DNA of 64,000 bases from Caldifarciminota bacterium (lineage in GTDB: Bacteria; Hydrothermota; Tepidihabitantia; SM23-42). The stretch spans positions 1 to 64,000 of the forward strand of contig JALVOT010000018.1 of NCBI GenBank assembly GCA_027026255.1. Direction: 5' to 3'. Position numbers and translations under genes: made by a program. Within the stretch, counting starts at the first letter, position 1; the number at the start of each line of letters is the position of its first letter. A model generated the notes under the pieces. The model made no database searches. It was given only the letters and a program-made list of their open reading frames with translations, and was not told the origin of the DNA. Below, piece after piece: positions 62,422 through 64,000 of this stretch.

Positions 62422-64000
62422 TATTTTATCTCCGCAATACTACACAAATACTAATTTTATATATCAAATTGTTGGCAAAGACTCACAATTGTTCTGTGCC
62501 ACCAACGGCGGTCTTGTTGTCTACAATCCTCAAAACAATACATTTAAAGCCGTCACCAACGCCGATGGTCTACCGATGAATCGGCAGAATTGTCTCGGAT
62601 TAGATAATGCCGGCTGCATCTGGATGGGAAGTGAACTCGGCCTTAGTGTTGTGGATCAATCTCTCAGTTCAGTCCGGAAATATCCGATTGAATGTCTGAC
62701 CTGCACACGCATCCAGACAATCACCACACGTTTTGATACAATCTATATAGGTTCTGCCAATGGCCTGCTTATCATTGAAACGAATGAAACCCCGGCTTAT
62801 TTTCCTGACGACATACGCACCAAAGTCTATGAAACGAATGGCCTGCCTTCAAATAACATCCTCAGCATCGCAGTTGATGATACCACCGTGTGGGTAGGAA
62901 CCGATAATGGTATCGCCCGATGTCATAAAGACTTTGACCCCGCTTATACCCAGCGGTACAATACAAACAATGGCTTGCTCTCAGACCGTATAAACAAAAT
63001 ATTCATTCGTGATACATTAATCTATGTTGCAACAGATATGGGCTTGAATATCCTCACTAATAACCACTTTGATACATTGCTTACCGGATATCCAATAAAG
63101 GACATAAACCAACTTGGCGACTCGCTTATTCTCGGCCTTGATGAAGATCATCAGGTGGGTTTATATTATCAAAACGGCATCACAATCATCAACGATTCTC
63201 TGCCCTATAAATGCCGGGTAAACAGTATCACAAATCTCAACGGCACAATTTATATTGGATTGGGTAACCGCTATTCAAAGGACTGTTATGGCGATGGTAT
63301 CGGTGAATATAATGCTGTTTCTCATTTCTGGAAGATTATCAAACGCCGATGCCTGCTCTCAAATTATATCTCAGAGATTACCGCCAATCAGAGTGGTGTC
63401 TTCATTGCCTGCGGTAATCGGGGATTTGAATCTCAGGGATTCAGCTGGCTCCGGGATAACCGGGAATGGACAAATTTCTCCAAGGATTCTGTATTGCCAA
63501 CGAATTTAATCCACCGCTGTGTAACCGGCCCTGACGGCCGGACCATCTGGTTCAGTATCAATCCACTCGGCTCATCTGATTCAATCATTTTCTTTTCATT
63601 CAATCCCATATCCAATCAGTGGAGATTCTTCAAAAAAGGTTTTGCTGGAATGGACAATACCGATGCAGTCTGGGATATTGAACTTGATGACCGGGGTAAT
63701 ATATACCTTGCCCTGTCCGGGCCTTCAGACAAGGTATGGGTGATTGATTCTTCCCTTTCTCAAGCATATTATCTCGGTGAGAGGACATCCGGGTTCAATG
63801 TTGAATTCGCAATCGATTCTGTTGGTCGGGTCTGGCGCACCATGCTCGGTGCTGAAGGTGGTTTAATCTTGATTGACACAAAAAATACCCTGTTTGACCG
63901 CAGCGACGACGAAATAATAAAGTATGGTGTATCTGATGGTCTATTATCAAAATATGCACTCGGCTGTATCGTTGATAAAAATAATGTCTTATATCTTGCA
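62393..64000 (+). CDS. Secreted two-component-regulator-propeller-like protein, 3' part beyond window
   Basis: An open frame missing from the ORF track because it has no stop in the window: TTG at 62393 with GGAG 6-7 nt upstream, 536 codons to the edge. It opens with a signal peptide (ISLILFTVSILSPQ), then propeller repeats: ATNGGLVVYNP, GCIWMGSELGLSVVD, IYIGSANGLLIIE, VWVGTDNGIARC, YVATDMGLNIL, alternating with NGLPSNNILSI and NGLLSDRI. These are Reg_prop repeats as in PorZ-like and sensor proteins. Given its neighbours a T9SS tail may follow outside the window. It overlaps the GT2 gene by 29 nt. Confidence 0.82.
   Translation, partial: MISLILFTVSILSPQYYTNTNFIYQIVGKDSQLFCATNGGLVVYNPQNNTFKAVTNADGLPMNRQNCLGLDNAGCIWMGSELGLSVVDQSLSSVRKYPIECLTCTRIQTITTRFDTIYIGSANGLLIIETNETPAYFPDDIRTKVYETNGLPSNNILSIAVDDTTVWVGTDNGIARCHKDFDPAYTQRYNTNNGLLSDRINKIFIRDTLIYVATDMGLNILTNNHFDTLLTGYPIKDINQLGDSLILGLDEDHQVGLYYQNGITIINDSLPYKCRVNSITNLNGTIYIGLGNRYSKDCYGDGIGEYNAVSHFWKIIKRRCLLSNYISEITANQSGVFIACGNRGFESQGFSWLRDNREWTNFSKDSVLPTNLIHRCVTGPDGRTIWFSINPLGSSDSIIFFSFNPISNQWRFFKKGFAGMDNTDAVWDIELDDRGNIYLALSGPSDKVWVIDSSLSQAYYLGERTSGFNVEFAIDSVGRVWRTMLGAEGGLILIDTKNTLFDRSDDEIIKYGVSDGLLSKYALGCIVDKNNVLYLA

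Overview
The window is a gene-dense piece of a bacterial chromosome with moderate-to-low GC. The housekeeping genes are clearly bacterial: 16S rRNA, rpsP, trmD, rplS, der, plsY, gpsA, ftsH, tmk, folD. Two intact secreted proteins and one pseudogene end in type IX secretion (T9SS/Por) C-terminal sorting domains, and there are several outer-membrane-barrel candidates, an LpxH-like hydrolase and lipoproteins. This points to a diderm lineage with T9SS outside the well-studied phyla. A WOR-3/Stahlbacteria- or Cloacimonadota-like candidate phylum is my guess; it is inference, and the 16S gene here would settle it.

Layout. 1-2.9 kb: minus-strand operon rpsP-khpA-trmD-rplS-rnhB-yraN, with no rimM. 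2.9-4.5 kb: a lone 16S rRNA gene with its own promoter and a 16-bp processing stem; no 23S or 5S follows. 5.0-12.5 kb: plus-strand operon ruvX-mltG, then two large paralogous proteins with class III cyclase-homology domains, then a REC-GAF-GGDEF protein. 12.5-15.6 kb: two paralogous CPA2 antiporters, one with a CBS protein. 15.6-18.2 kb: tRNA-Pro, NikR-like regulator, MFS transporter, tRNA-Gln, tRNA-Leu. 18.3-22.7 kb: DUF512-der-plsY-gpsA-merR operon. 22.8-39.0 kb: a long minus-strand run including xer, lipoprotein and TPR genes, folE, ftsH, hpt, tilS, a PurS-PurS-PurL fusion, a C-terminal protease, tmk and inositol-phosphate synthase. 39.1-47.6 kb: accessory region with a repeat element, T9SS cargo, pseudogene and relics, zinc ribbon, and a 1130-residue ATPase-TPR-BTAD regulator. 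47.9-52.9 kb: envelope genes, including a striking Trp/Tyr/Cys-rich secreted protein. 53.0-60.1 kb: unusual Na/Pi-type transporter coupled to a histidine kinase, folD, mtnA, barrel protein. 60.4-64.0 kb: second copy of the repeat element, two GT2 glycosyltransferases and the start of a propeller protein.

A window-wide pattern is the promoter: TTGACA-like -35, almost always a 16-nt spacer, TATAAT-like -10. In many genes the start codon lies only 5-9 nt beyond the -10, so the mRNA should be leaderless; internal operon genes instead use GGAGG-type ribosome sites matching the 16S 3' end.

The best candidates for undescribed biology are the tandem cyclase-homology/GGDEF operon, the envelope cluster around the aromatic/cysteine-rich protein, and the GC-rich repeat element with a 27-bp variable repeat. 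Start codons were adjusted where the ORF track began upstream of the likely start. No database search was possible; all family names are from motif recognition.
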